Below, piece by piece: positions 1-7,415 of a DNA stretch of 64,000 bases. The first letter of the stretch is position 1; each line of letters opens with the position of its first letter. The stretch comes from Pseudomonas sp. TTU2014-080ASC (GTDB lineage Bacteria; Pseudomonadota; Gammaproteobacteria; Pseudomonadales; Pseudomonadaceae), in NCBI RefSeq assembly GCF_001446935.1, contig NZ_LKKK01000014.1, forward strand, positions 62,001 to 126,000, given 5' to 3'. The notes beneath the pieces were generated by a model. That model was not told the DNA's origin and did not search any database. It was given only the letters and a program-made list of their open reading frames with translations. The position numbers and the translations under genes were made by a program.

Positions 1-1
1 T

Positions 2-163
2 GAGCTCAGGGGGCAGGGGGTAGAATTGCAGGATGACGACAGCGGTGGTGGCACTAACGCCCGTATTAGCCATTATCTTGAGGCCGGAGAATATCGCGCC
101 ACAGTGTCGGCTGTGGACGGAGGCGCAGGCAGGTTCACGCTTTCAGTTCAGGCAGCAGACTGA
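2..163 (+). CDS. C-terminal end of an exported protein with a pre-peptidase-like domain (partial)
   Basis: The frame is open from the first bases of the window and stops with TGA at 161-163, leaving the last 53 residues of a gene that starts outside. The tail runs through an acidic-glycine patch (QDDDSGGGTNARI), then YLEAGEYRATVSAVDGGAGRFTLSV and stop. That pattern is typical of the beta-sandwich pre-peptidase C-terminal (PPC) type of domain found in secreted proteins. From memory, PA1797 lies beside folD in P. aeruginosa and is a candidate homologue. It is followed at once by a bidirectional terminator shared with folD. The function cannot be told from this fragment. Confidence 0.55.
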   Translation, partial: ELRGQGVELQDDDSGGGTNARISHYLEAGEYRATVSAVDGGAGRFTLSVQAAD

Positions 164-172
164 TCACTACCC

Positions 173-207
173 AAAGCCCTCCCGGCCAAAGCCAGGAGGG
201 CTTTTTA
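173..207. terminator. Bidirectional terminator between the partial gene and folD
   Basis: AAAGCCCTCC at 173-182 pairs with GGAGGGCTTT at 195-204. The stem is flanked by T-runs in both directions, so it can end both the partial plus-strand gene and folD on the minus strand. Confidence 0.85.
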
Positions 208-1062
208 TCATTTGTGTAGGTGTTCAGCAGCGTGCAGCGTGTTTTCTAGCAGGCCCGCACGGGTCATAGGGCCAACGCCACCTGGAACCGGAGTAATCCA
301 GCCAGCGCGAGGCAGGGCGGTGTCGTAGGTGACATCACCAACTAACTTGCCATCTTCCTGTCGGTTGATACCAACGTCGATGACGATCGCGCCAGGCTTG
401 ATCCATTCGCCTTTAACCAAACCGGGTTTACCAGCCGCCACAACTACAATGTCTGCTTGACCGACATGCCCTGCCAGGTCTTTTGTGAAGCGGTGTGTGA
501 CGGTGACAGTACAGCCCGCCAGCAGCAGTTCAAGTGCCATTGGCCGGCCGACAATGTTGGACGCTCCCACAACAACAGCGTGCATGCCGTATAGATCAGC
601 ACCGGTGCTCTCAAGGAGCGTCATGATGCCTTTAGGAGTGCAAGGACGCAGCAGCGGCATGCGCTGGGCGAGACGGCCGATGTTATATGGATGGAAACCG
701 TCTACGTCTTTATCAGGGCGAATACGTTCTAGCAGCGGAGATGAGTCGAGATGCTCCGGCAGCGGCAGCTGAACCAGAATGCCGTCAATCTGCGGGTCGT
801 CATTCAAACGATCAATCAGCGACAGCAGCTCTTCTTGAGTCGTGCTGGCCGGCAGATCGTAGGCCTGCGACAGAAAGCCTACTTCTTCGCAATCTTTACG
901 CTTATGCGAGACGTAAACTTGGGACGCAGGGTCGCTACCAACAAGAATTACTGCTAACCCCGGTGCTCGCAGGCCTTGCTGGCGTCGCTCGGCAACACGT
1001 TGGGCAATCTGCTGACGCAGGTTGGCGGCAATTGCTTTGCCATCGATCAGTTGGGCGGTCAT
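208..1062 (-). CDS. folD: FolD, methylene-THF dehydrogenase/cyclohydrolase
   Basis: This cytosolic bifunctional enzyme interconverts 5,10-methylene-THF, methenyl-THF and 10-formyl-THF for one-carbon metabolism. The 284-residue length is normal. The catalytic YVxxK motif is present (Y50, K54), as are the Rossmann segment around VVVGASNIVGRP and the C-terminal PGGVGPMT signature. The ATG at 1062 has only a weak Shine-Dalgarno sequence upstream, but it gives the usual MTAQLIDG start. It is transcribed away from the tRNA cluster, so the interval 1063-1327 carries divergent promoters. Confidence 0.97.
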   Translation of the reverse strand: MTAQLIDGKAIAANLRQQIAQRVAERRQQGLRAPGLAVILVGSDPASQVYVSHKRKDCEEVGFLSQAYDLPASTTQEELLSLIDRLNDDPQIDGILVQLPLPEHLDSSPLLERIRPDKDVDGFHPYNIGRLAQRMPLLRPCTPKGIMTLLESTGADLYGMHAVVVGASNIVGRPMALELLLAGCTVTVTHRFTKDLAGHVGQADIVVVAAGKPGLVKGEWIKPGAIVIDVGINRQEDGKLVGDVTYDTALPRAGWITPVPGGVGPMTRAGLLENTLHAAEHLHK

Positions 1063-1190
1063 TGCGCTTGATTAACCATTACTTGAATGAACAAAGGGTG
1101 CGTATTCTCGCATGACCAGCCTTTGGGGCAAAGGCAGAGGCGAGGGTTTTCACGTAACTCCTTTAAATAACTGAATTTTTTTGAATTTTT

Positions 1191-1220
1191 TTGTTGACGA
1201 CCTATAGAGACCTCTATAAC
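1191..1220 (+). promoter_or_regulatory. Likely tRNA operon promoter
   Basis: TATAAC at 1215-1220 is preceded by TTGACG at 1194-1199 (spacer 15) or TTGTTG at 1191-1196 (spacer 18). An AT-rich T-run lies upstream, as expected for a strong stable-RNA promoter. Transcription would start about 100 nt before tRNA-Arg. A small hairpin (ATCTGC caa GCAGAT, 1309-1323) sits in the 5' leader just before the mature tRNA. Confidence 0.5.
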
Positions 1221-1327
1221 ATTCGTCCCGCTTGTCGAGCACAGCCAGTCGCTGGGTAAGACGGCAAAGGTAGAAGCTGAAGAGTTTTTTCCCGAGCCGA
1301 AAGCTTTGATCTGCCAAGCAGATGTAA

Positions 1328-1404
1328 GCGCCCGTAGCTCAGCTGGATAGAGCATCCGCCTTCTAAGCGGATGGTCGCAGGTTCGAGTCCTGCCGGGTGC
1401 GCCA
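1328..1404 (+). tRNA. tRNA-Arg (UCU)
   Basis: This is a full 77-nt cloverleaf. The acceptor GCGCCCG pairs with CGGGTGC, with an encoded CCA at 1402-1404. The anticodon loop CTTCTAA gives anticodon UCU. The T-loop GTTCGAGTC is intact. Confidence 0.97.
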
Positions 1405-1436
1405 TTTGGTGATCTTGGCTCAAGCAATGCAATATG

Positions 1437-1512
1437 GTGGGCGTAGCTCAGTTGGTAGAGCACAGGATTGTGACTCCTGTTGTCGTGGGTTCGATCCCCA
1501 TCGTCCACCCCA
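1437..1512 (+). tRNA. tRNA-His (GUG)
   Basis: The acceptor GTGGGCG pairs with CGTCCAC, the discriminator is C at 1509, and CCA is encoded at 1510-1512. The anticodon is GUG in ATTGTGACT. G1436 supplies the extra G-1 that histidine tRNAs need opposite C73. Confidence 0.97.
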
Positions 1513-1524
1513 TATTCAAGAAAT

Positions 1525-1548
1525 CGCCAGGTTAAACCCTGGCGTTTT
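1525..1548 (+). terminator. Short hairpin between tRNA-His and tRNA-Leu
   Basis: CGCCAGG (1525-1531) pairs with CCTGGCG (1538-1544) and is followed by TTTT. It could be a weak terminator or an RNA-processing signal within the tRNA transcript. Confidence 0.5.
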
Positions 1549-1565
1549 CGTATAAAGCGATACAT

Positions 1566-1650
1566 GCGGACCTGGTGAAATTGGTAGACACACTGGATTT
1601 AGGTTCCAGCGCCGCGAGGCGTGAGAGTTCGAGTCTCTCGGTCCGCACCA
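1566..1650 (+). tRNA. tRNA-Leu (UAG)
   Basis: This is an 85-nt class II tRNA with a long variable arm. The acceptor GCGGACC pairs with GGTCCGC and an encoded ACCA ends at 1650. The anticodon loop TTTAGGT gives UAG. Confidence 0.97.
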
Positions 1651-1685
1651 TTTGATTCTCTGGTACTCCCAGTACTCAAATACAT

Positions 1686-1713
1686 AAAGCCCTGACTTGT
1701 TCAGGGCTTTTTT
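1686..1713 (+). terminator. Terminator of the tRNA cluster
   Basis: AAAGCCCTGA (1687-1695) pairs with TCAGGGCTTT (1701-1710), with a loop around CTTGT and a run of seven T. Confidence 0.9.
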
Positions 1714-1741
1714 GTTTCTGCAATTCAATCTTTTCGTATAT

Positions 1742-1796
1742 CTCCCGCGCGGAAGAAGCCTGACGGCTTCTTTCTACTCAGCAATTAGCGCGGGAG
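1742..1796. repeat. Nested palindrome (cruciform-like)
   Basis: The outer arms CTCCCGCGC (1742-1750) and GCGCGGGAG (1788-1796) are perfect inverted repeats. Between them lies a second perfect hairpin, AAGAAGCC tgac GGCTTCTT (1753-1772), followed by TCTA. It is not a simple terminator, because one has already been placed at 1686-1713. Confidence 0.7.
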
Positions 1797-1962
1797 TAGG
1801 AGGGTAGTACTCTTCCTGTAATCCTCGTACTGTGTGACATAGAAAAGGGTGCTGAAAGGTCGGCTTTGCTCGCGTTATGACTTAAGATGTCCGGTCGCAG
1901 AAAGAACCGTCATGGCCGTAGCCATGAAGGGCTTTCATTCTTTGCAAATGAGTGTGGTGAAG

Positions 1963-2874
1963 ATGAACAAGCCTTTCATTTCGCTGTGTCCGGAGATTAC
2001 GCGGGCACATGCGCTGACGTTGATGGAGTGGTTGGAAGACGAAAGAGTCACCCGTTATCTGAGTGATTCGCGCCATGTGTCCCGCTCCATTGAACAAGCT
2101 ATCGATCGGACGCAACTGCCGATCCTTACGCATCTTTTTAACCGGGGCGGCCGATTTTTCATGGCCTATGACCGGCATGATGACCCTGTTGGTTTTGTCC
2201 GGCTGATCAAGACCGGCGCAGATTGCGAGATTGTCCTCGTCATCGGCGACAGCGCTAAATGGGGGCAAAACCTAGGCTCCCGGACGATCAGTGAAAGCAT
2301 GAAGTTGGCTTTTCTGGACATGCGAGCAGAGAAACTGATTGCCAAAATCCATCCCGATAACGTGCGCTCTCTGAAGGCCTTCCTGCGCAGCGGCTTTCAG
2401 CTTGAGAGTGAGTCCCCGGCACTGAAGTTATTCGCAATGACAGCAGGGAATTATCTCCAGCTTTTGCGCAAAGGTGCCTTGAGCGACTCGGCGGGGATTT
2501 TCATTACCGAAATCGACAAGTCGCGGCTTGAAAGCCTGATACTGTTTGAGCAGGGGCCGGCCGTCATTGACCTCGAGCACGAGCTCGAACGCGCAATTAT
2601 CGTTAAGCCGGAAAAGGTTGCCCGGAATGTTGTAACGATGAACTCACGCACCTTATTACAGTTGGATGACGAAGAGTTGGAAGTTGCGTTGGTCTATCCC
2701 GAAGATGCAGATAGCGGCGCAGGCAAGCATTCTGTTTGTTCTGAAATTGGTGCTGCGATTCTGGGGTACCAGGAGGGAGACTCCATCGACTGGCGGATTT
2801 CAGATCGAACTCGTCGCATCCAAATCAGGAAGGTGCTTTACCAGCCTGAGTCAGCAGGCGATTTCCATCTTTAG
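1963..2874 (+). CDS. Fusion protein: GNAT acetyltransferase plus Rnk/GreA-like domain
   Basis: This 303-residue protein has two parts. Residues 5-168 form a GNAT acetyltransferase fold of the RimJ type: DERVTRYLSD near the start, an acetyl-CoA loop around WGQNLGSRTIS (100-110), then HPDNVRSLKAFLRSGFQ. Residues 179-303 match Rnk, the regulator of nucleoside diphosphate kinase related to the GreA/GreB C-terminal domain: RNVVTMNSRT, VALVYPEDAD, IGAAILGYQEGDSIDW and the ending VLYQPESAGDFHL. Rnk-type proteins bind RNA polymerase, while GNAT domains acetylate amines. I chose ATG 1963 because MNKPFISLCPE begins the GNAT fold. In-frame ATGs also occur at 1849, 1924 and 1948, and no start has a strong SD. 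The tRNA cluster ends just upstream and no operon partner is seen. Confidence 0.8.
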   Translation: MNKPFISLCPEITRAHALTLMEWLEDERVTRYLSDSRHVSRSIEQAIDRTQLPILTHLFNRGGRFFMAYDRHDDPVGFVRLIKTGADCEIVLVIGDSAKWGQNLGSRTISESMKLAFLDMRAEKLIAKIHPDNVRSLKAFLRSGFQLESESPALKLFAMTAGNYLQLLRKGALSDSAGIFITEIDKSRLESLILFEQGPAVIDLEHELERAIIVKPEKVARNVVTMNSRTLLQLDDEELEVALVYPEDADSGAGKHSVCSEIGAAILGYQEGDSIDWRISDRTRRIQIRKVLYQPESAGDFHL

Positions 2875-3485
2875 ATGTGTACTGATTAAACTCAGGAGCG
2901 AGGCCGGCCAAGGGGCGGGTCTCGTGCTGTTTAAATTTGGAAGTGGAATGAACCAGATCCTGAAGTGGTGCATAGGTCTACATCAATATTGCATTCTATT
3001 TAACATAATATACATTATGCGAATTGAAGTGTCAGTAACGTACAGACTAACCCTCCACGTAATCAGCCCTATCAAACTCATATCCATGTTCAAGCAAATC
3101 GCGTTTGACTACCTGAAGAGAATGCTAGAAAACCAAGTAGCTTGTTGCTGGGGGCAATATTTAGATTCGCATTTGATACTACTGCAGGTGGACTGCAATC
3201 GAGCGCCTGTGGCGAGGCATGCAAAATTGAACCACGTGACGGCTTGCGTGAGGATGCTGATCGGTTGTACTGCCTAGGCCGCTCAGACTGCCGGTGATGG
3301 AGGGTTTTGAGGTTGCGGCGATCTGCTCTGTCAATTATCAGTAGTGCCGGACTATGAGTTCAAAGCCTGCTGCTAATCAAGTCGCAGACAAGCTGGCGGT
3401 CTAGAGCCCTCTCCTTATCTATTATTTTCCAGGTGATTTACCGTTTTAATGCTTCATCTTCAGTTGTGCTTTTTAGCGGGCAAAG
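2875..3485. other. 611-bp non-coding, relatively AT-rich gap
   Basis: I see no convincing gene here. A frame stays open from inside the upstream gene to 3277, but its composition (rich in C, I, H, W) and its overlap with the Rnk domain make it a shadow. An AT-rich patch at 2983-3020 could hold a promoter, but nothing downstream is oriented to use it. Confidence 0.5.
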
Positions 3486-3512
3486 AAAAACCCGGCTATT
3501 GCCGGGTTTTTC
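3486..3512 (-). terminator. oprF terminator
   Basis: AAAAACCCGGC tatt GCCGGGTTTTT is a perfect stem with T-runs on both sides, lying 18 bp after the oprF stop. Confidence 0.9.
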
Positions 3513-3530
3513 TAGTAAAACTCAGTTCAA

Positions 3531-4493
3531 TTACTGACGAACTTGAGCTTCTACTTCAGCTTCTACGCGACGGTTAACAGCGCGGCCTTCAGCAGTTGCG
3601 TTATCAGCAACTGGGCGGGATTCGCCGTAACCAGCAGCGCTTACGCGGCTGCTATCAACGCCGTACTGGTTAACCAGCACTTCACGAACAGCGTTTGCGC
3701 GGTTTTCGGACAGCTTCTGGTTGTAGGCATCGCTACCTACGGAGTCAGTGTGACCTTCAACCACGGTGGTGGTTTGTGGGTACTGATTCATGAAGTCAGC
3801 CAGGTTTTTGATGTCGCCGTAGCTTTCTTCTTTAACGGAAGACTTGTCGAAGTCGAACTTAACGTCCAGCTCAACACGTACCAGCTCCAGCGGCTCTTCA
3901 ACCGGAGTCGGCTCTGGAGTCGGCTCAACAGCTGCTACAACCGGAGCAGGCTTGCTGCCGCCACCGAAGTTAACACCGATACCTACGCTTGGTGCCCACT
4001 CAGTGTCACCTTGGTCGATGTTGTACTGAGCTTCCACGCCAGCACGGGCATAGAAGTTGTCAGTGATGTAGAACTTGGCACCGCCACCGACGTTAGCGAA
4101 GGTAGAACGGTTGCGGGAGTTGCGGCCGTTCTGATCGATGCTCTGATCGGAGAAGCCGGCGGAGATGTATGGGCGAACCACATCACCTGGGTTGTTGAAG
4201 TGGTACAGAGCGTCCAGAGCGGTGTTGGCGCCCTTCACGTTCTTGCCGTCGTTTGCGCGAGCGTTGTGCACTTCGTCATAGGCCAGACGCAGCTCAACAT
4301 CGTCGGTCAGGAAGTAACCGATGCTACCGCCGAATAGGTTGCCGTCATTTTTGAACTCACGAGCACTATCGAAGTACTGTTTCTTGGCGAAGCCCTCAAT
4401 TTCAACTGCACCTTGACCTTGAGCCAGTGCGCTGAGAGAGGACGAGGCCAGCAGCGAACCGATGACGACGCCGAGTGTGTTTTTCAATTTCAT
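3531..4493 (-). CDS. oprF: OprF, major outer-membrane porin and structural protein
   Basis: OprF is the abundant OmpA-family porin of Pseudomonas that anchors the outer membrane to peptidoglycan. The 320-residue protein has a signal peptide (cleavage after ALA, about residue 24) and an N-terminal eight-strand barrel. A proline-rich linker (AAVEPTPEPTPVEEP) leads to an OmpA-like domain with the peptidoglycan-binding pattern EGHTDSVGSDAYN and SENRANAVREVL. There are no cysteines, unlike my recollection of the P. aeruginosa protein, which carries a Cys-containing linker. The start is fixed by the SD AAGGGA 8 bp upstream. It lies downstream of sigX, whose sigma factor is known to drive oprF transcription. 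Confidence 0.98.
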   Translation of the reverse strand: MKLKNTLGVVIGSLLASSSLSALAQGQGAVEIEGFAKKQYFDSAREFKNDGNLFGGSIGYFLTDDVELRLAYDEVHNARANDGKNVKGANTALDALYHFNNPGDVVRPYISAGFSDQSIDQNGRNSRNRSTFANVGGGAKFYITDNFYARAGVEAQYNIDQGDTEWAPSVGIGVNFGGGSKPAPVVAAVEPTPEPTPVEEPLELVRVELDVKFDFDKSSVKEESYGDIKNLADFMNQYPQTTTVVEGHTDSVGSDAYNQKLSENRANAVREVLVNQYGVDSSRVSAAGYGESRPVADNATAEGRAVNRRVEAEVEAQVRQ

Positions 4494-4525
4494 TACGAGA
4501 ATCCCTTATCTTGTGTGCTCAGTAA

Positions 4526-4577
4526 GTTGTCTGACAAACAAGACAACTCTGCAGGTTATTCTAACAGAAACAACCTG
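4526..4577 (-). promoter_or_regulatory. Two inverted repeats in the oprF upstream region
   Basis: GTTGTC...GACAAC (4526-4547) and CAGGTT...AACCTG (4552-4577) lie side by side between sigX and oprF. The distal one could end sigX transcripts or form part of the SigX-dependent promoter. The proximal one would form a hairpin in the oprF 5' UTR. Confidence 0.5.
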
Positions 4578-4601
4578 TAATTAGGACAGCATTCCACCTA
4601 A

Positions 4602-5210
4602 TTAAGTTTCACTTCCGTCAGAAAATTTGTCACGCAGGCGATCAAGCGCGCGTTTGTAACGCATTTTAGTCGCACTTAATCCCATGTGCATAATATCAGC
4701 GATTTCTTGAAACTCCAGTTCGGCTACAAATCTTAGGACTAGAATTTCTCTGTCGATTGGGTTGACATGAACTAACCAACGATCCAGCCCACCCTTGTCC
4801 TCAATTTTAGGGGACTTCTCATCCGAAGCTTCTTCTATCGGGTCAAGGCTCAGGGCGTCGATCAGGCGGCGCTTACGGCGCTCTTTACGATACTGAGTAA
4901 TGCATTCGTTATATGTGATGCTGTAAAGCCAAGTCTTAAACTTAGATTTACCCTCAAAGTTTTTAAGGCCATACAGAACCTTGAGCATTACTTCCTGACA
5001 AACATCGTCTGCGTCTCGTTCATTACCCAGATAGCGTGCGCACACGTTGAACAGTGTGCGCTGATATCGCCGCATCAACTCTTCATATGCGCGTGTAATG
5101 TGAAACAGCTCATCGTGAGCACGCGCGGCAAGCTCTTCGTCTGAGAGTGTGCTTGGGTCGTAACGCGAAGGCGCTGTGGTGGTTTTATTCAAAACGAGTC
5201 GGGCCGACAT
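4602..5210 (-). CDS. sigX: SigX, ECF RNA polymerase sigma factor
   Basis: SigX is an extracytoplasmic-function sigma factor that governs oprF, membrane-lipid and envelope-stress genes in Pseudomonas. The 202-residue protein has sigma region 2 (YQRTLFNVCARYLGNERDADDVCQEVMLKVL and FKTWLYSITYN). Region 4 follows, with helix-turn-helix EFQEIADIMHMGLSATKMRYKRALDRL. The first ATG at 5210 has no visible Shine-Dalgarno. From my recollection of P. aeruginosa SigX (MNKA...), a TTG start at 5192 (LNKTTT) is an alternative that would give 196 residues. No anti-sigma gene is adjacent; the neighbours are cmpX upstream and oprF downstream. Confidence 0.97.
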   Translation of the reverse strand: MSARLVLNKTTTAPSRYDPSTLSDEELAARAHDELFHITRAYEELMRRYQRTLFNVCARYLGNERDADDVCQEVMLKVLYGLKNFEGKSKFKTWLYSITYNECITQYRKERRKRRLIDALSLDPIEEASDEKSPKIEDKGGLDRWLVHVNPIDREILVLRFVAELEFQEIADIMHMGLSATKMRYKRALDRLRDKFSDGSET

Positions 5211-5221
5211 TCAATACAAAA

Positions 5222-5243
5222 GCCGCGCGAGCAAGCGCTCGCG
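5222..5243 (-). terminator. Terminator-like hairpin just before sigX
   Basis: On the minus strand CGCGAGC gctt GCTCGCG forms a perfect 7-bp stem, followed by CGGCTTTTGT about 15 nt before the sigX ATG. It looks like an attenuator between cmpX and sigX. Confidence 0.55.
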
Positions 5244-5274
5244 GATTGGCCGCATACAATAGCAGGGAATGAGC

Positions 5275-6099
5275 TTATCGGCTGCTAACGCGTTGATCGA
5301 GCAAGGTGCGATTAGAGACTGAGATCAGTTCGCCATCATCGGTAAGCAGTGTTGTTTTGACAGTTCCGATCTCCTCAATCTGCCCCTCTACCCCGCCTAC
5401 TTCGACATATTGTCCAACTTCGTAGAGTTCGCGCACATAAATACCGGCAAGAATCTGACTGGCAATGTCGCGACTGCCAAGTCCAAGTGCTAGGGCAACT
5501 GCCAGACCAGCGGATATCAAAACAATCGCAATGACGTTGTTGAGCAAGTCTGTTTTGACTTCAAGCTGACCGATCGCAACCGAGATGCTGATAATGATCA
5601 CCAGCCCTTGTGCAATGCGTCCAAGGCCGTGTGCGTATTCAAGACCGACTCCTTCGGCTGCGCCGCGAACTAGGCCACTGACTAAGTGCCCAAGCAGCAC
5701 GCCGCCAAGTAGGAGCAGGGCCGCACCGAATACTTTAGGCAGATACAGAGCCAGGACGTCCAGGGTTGCTGATACGCGCTCAAGTCCAAGGGACTCAGCT
5801 GCGGAAACCAAGAAAATCAACAACACGAACCAGTAGACAATCTTGCCGATAAGGGTCGAAACGGGGGCCTGAATACCTGCGCGTGACAGCAGTTTGGTCA
5901 GACCTGTGCCCGCCATCAGGCGATCCAGCCCAACCTTGCCCAGAAGCTTTGAGAGCAGAGTGTCGAGCAGTTTAGCGACGACGAACCCCAGCAGAACCAG
6001 AATCAGTGCGACGAAAAGATTCGGTATAAACCCAGCAACTTTGGTCCATAAGGCTGTCATTGCAGCGACCAAACTATGAGTCCAGGGATCGAGTTCCAT
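5275..6099 (-). CDS. cmpX: CmpX, MscS-type small mechanosensitive-like membrane protein
   Basis: CmpX is an inner-membrane protein of the sigX locus, thought to help sense membrane tension. It has 274 residues from MELDPWTHSL, the same length I recall for P. aeruginosa CmpX. Hydrophobic helices lie at about 18-42, 75-97, 110-135 and 165-205. A short MscS-like beta domain follows (YEVGQYVEVGGVEGQIEEIGTVKTTLLTDDGELISVSN). An ORF start 72 bp upstream is possible but would overlap crfX. The ATG at 6099 lies one base after the crfX stop, which suggests coupled translation. Confidence 0.93.
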   Translation of the reverse strand: MELDPWTHSLVAAMTALWTKVAGFIPNLFVALILVLLGFVVAKLLDTLLSKLLGKVGLDRLMAGTGLTKLLSRAGIQAPVSTLIGKIVYWFVLLIFLVSAAESLGLERVSATLDVLALYLPKVFGAALLLLGGVLLGHLVSGLVRGAAEGVGLEYAHGLGRIAQGLVIIISISVAIGQLEVKTDLLNNVIAIVLISAGLAVALALGLGSRDIASQILAGIYVRELYEVGQYVEVGGVEGQIEEIGTVKTTLLTDDGELISVSNRTLLDQRVSSR

Positions 6100-6100
6100 A

Positions 6101-6346
6101 TCAGTCAACCTTATTTGTCGAGCGTGTTGTGGTTTTACGACGGGATACTGGTGCCAGGTGAGGCGAGCCATTGTTCAGAGCAATCATCAGTGCACTGAGA
6201 CAATTGCCCATTAGGCTGAACATGTCCCCTGCTCCAACCTGGCGATTGGCAGTTTTGAGGACGCGATTGAGGCAGGCGTCGTCATCGCGGTTGGTGGCCG
6301 ATGACTTGAGCAAATCGCGCAGGGATTCTTCAAATGGGTCGTGCAT
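6101..6346 (-). CDS. crfX: CrfX, small protein of the sigX locus
   Basis: CrfX is an 81-residue soluble protein of unknown biochemical role. It is conserved between cmaX and cmpX in Pseudomonas and was named for its position. It starts MHDPFEESLRDLLKSS behind an SD GTGAGG 5 bp upstream. The middle (FSLMGNCLSALMIALNNGSP) is mildly hydrophobic and the C-terminus is basic. Its stop is one base from the cmpX start. Confidence 0.9.
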   Translation of the reverse strand: MHDPFEESLRDLLKSSATNRDDDACLNRVLKTANRQVGAGDMFSLMGNCLSALMIALNNGSPHLAPVSRRKTTTRSTNKVD

Positions 6347-6399
6347 ACGAACCTCACGGGATGTCTCGGCTAGACGAGTTCAGTAATGGGCAAGTCACA

Positions 6400-7395
6400 T
6401 TAGACCCAACGTAGCTTGCGGAATAAAAGCCACTGCCCCGCTGCTACCAGAGCGATAGCACCACAGGCAATCAAAAAGGCCCAGGGGTTATCCGCACCGG
6501 GGATTCCGCCAACATTGATCCCGAGTAAACCGGTTAAAAAACTCATGGGCAAGAAAATGCAAGTGATCACGGCAAAACGATACATGGTCCGGTTCATCCG
6601 CTCATTCATGCGCCTGTTTTCGGACTCCAGCATGAGATTGACCCGCTCACGGTTGAGTTCAAGCTCCTCAAGGTAACGGGTCAAACGGTTATTCAGCTCG
6701 TTCCAGTAGCCAATATTTCCGTTAGAGAACCAACTGAATGCATTGCCTGTGATCTGCGCGAAAATGTCGCGCTGAGGGGCCAGGAAGCGGCGCAGGCTGG
6801 CTGCTCGCCGTCTGATCTGCATGAGCATGGCATGGTCCGGTGCAGGATTATCCAGCGCGTCTGCCCGCTCCTCTTCAGCATCTACTTGCTCGCCCAGCTC
6901 AGAAACCAGCAGATCGATCTTGTCGGTCATGTAGTGGGCCATGCTGAGGATCAGCTCAGCTGCGGTTTTAGGACCTCGCCCTTCGAGCAAGTCCTCAATC
7001 AGCTCTTCGGTCGCGTGCAGGGGGCGCAGGCGCAGCGAAATGGCGCGTTGTCCATCGGCGAAAATGCGTGCCGACACCATGTCTTCAGGCTCTGCGCCAG
7101 GGTTGAGGTTGAGTCCGCGCAGAAAAAGTAATAACTGATTGTTAGGTAGAGCCAGTAAGCGTGGGCGCGTGTTTTGCTCCAACAGCAGATCGCAGACAAA
7201 CTCATTCAAGCCACTTTCCTGTCGTAGCCAGGATTGTGTCTGAGGGTGGCTGCGATCCCAATGCAACCAGAGGCTTTCATGCTTCTCTAGCTGCAATTCC
7301 TGCAGGTCCTGGCGAGCGATGCTGCGAGCACCGCCCTTCCCGTTAAGGACGAATGCGTGCAGCAAGCCCCACTGGGCGTTGTCGTCCTCGTACAT
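6400..7395 (-). CDS. cmaX: CmaX, CorA/ZntB-like divalent metal transporter
   Basis: This is an inner-membrane protein of the CorA superfamily, which forms pentameric Mg2+, Co2+ or Zn2+ channels. It has 331 residues from ATG 7395. I preferred that start over an upstream TTG at 7410 because AGGA sits at the right spacing. A long cytoplasmic alpha/beta and helical region is followed by two C-terminal TM helices. The first ends in the signature GINVGGIPG, which is closer to ZntB than to the GMN of CorA. It heads the crfX-cmpX-sigX run on the same strand. Confidence 0.92.
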   Translation of the reverse strand: MYEDDNAQWGLLHAFVLNGKGGARSIARQDLQELQLEKHESLWLHWDRSHPQTQSWLRQESGLNEFVCDLLLEQNTRPRLLALPNNQLLLFLRGLNLNPGAEPEDMVSARIFADGQRAISLRLRPLHATEELIEDLLEGRGPKTAAELILSMAHYMTDKIDLLVSELGEQVDAEEERADALDNPAPDHAMLMQIRRRAASLRRFLAPQRDIFAQITGNAFSWFSNGNIGYWNELNNRLTRYLEELELNRERVNLMLESENRRMNERMNRTMYRFAVITCIFLPMSFLTGLLGINVGGIPGADNPWAFLIACGAIALVAAGQWLLFRKLRWV

Positions 7396-7415
7396 TGCGC
7401 TTTCCTGCAAGCCTT

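Noticed and set aside
1059..1565. Minus-strand reading frame across the tRNA genes
   Set aside because: It translates the tRNA-Arg and tRNA-His genes in reverse; tRNA structure explains the sequence.
2666..3277. Long plus-strand reading frame overlapping the GNAT-Rnk gene
   Set aside because: It runs in another frame through the Rnk domain, and its residue composition is Cys/Ile/His-rich and unlike the neighbouring proteins; the Rnk match is far stronger.
1566..3485. Possible att site or genomic island at tRNA-Leu
   Set aside because: I found no repeat of the tRNA 3' end and no integrase or mobility gene in this window.
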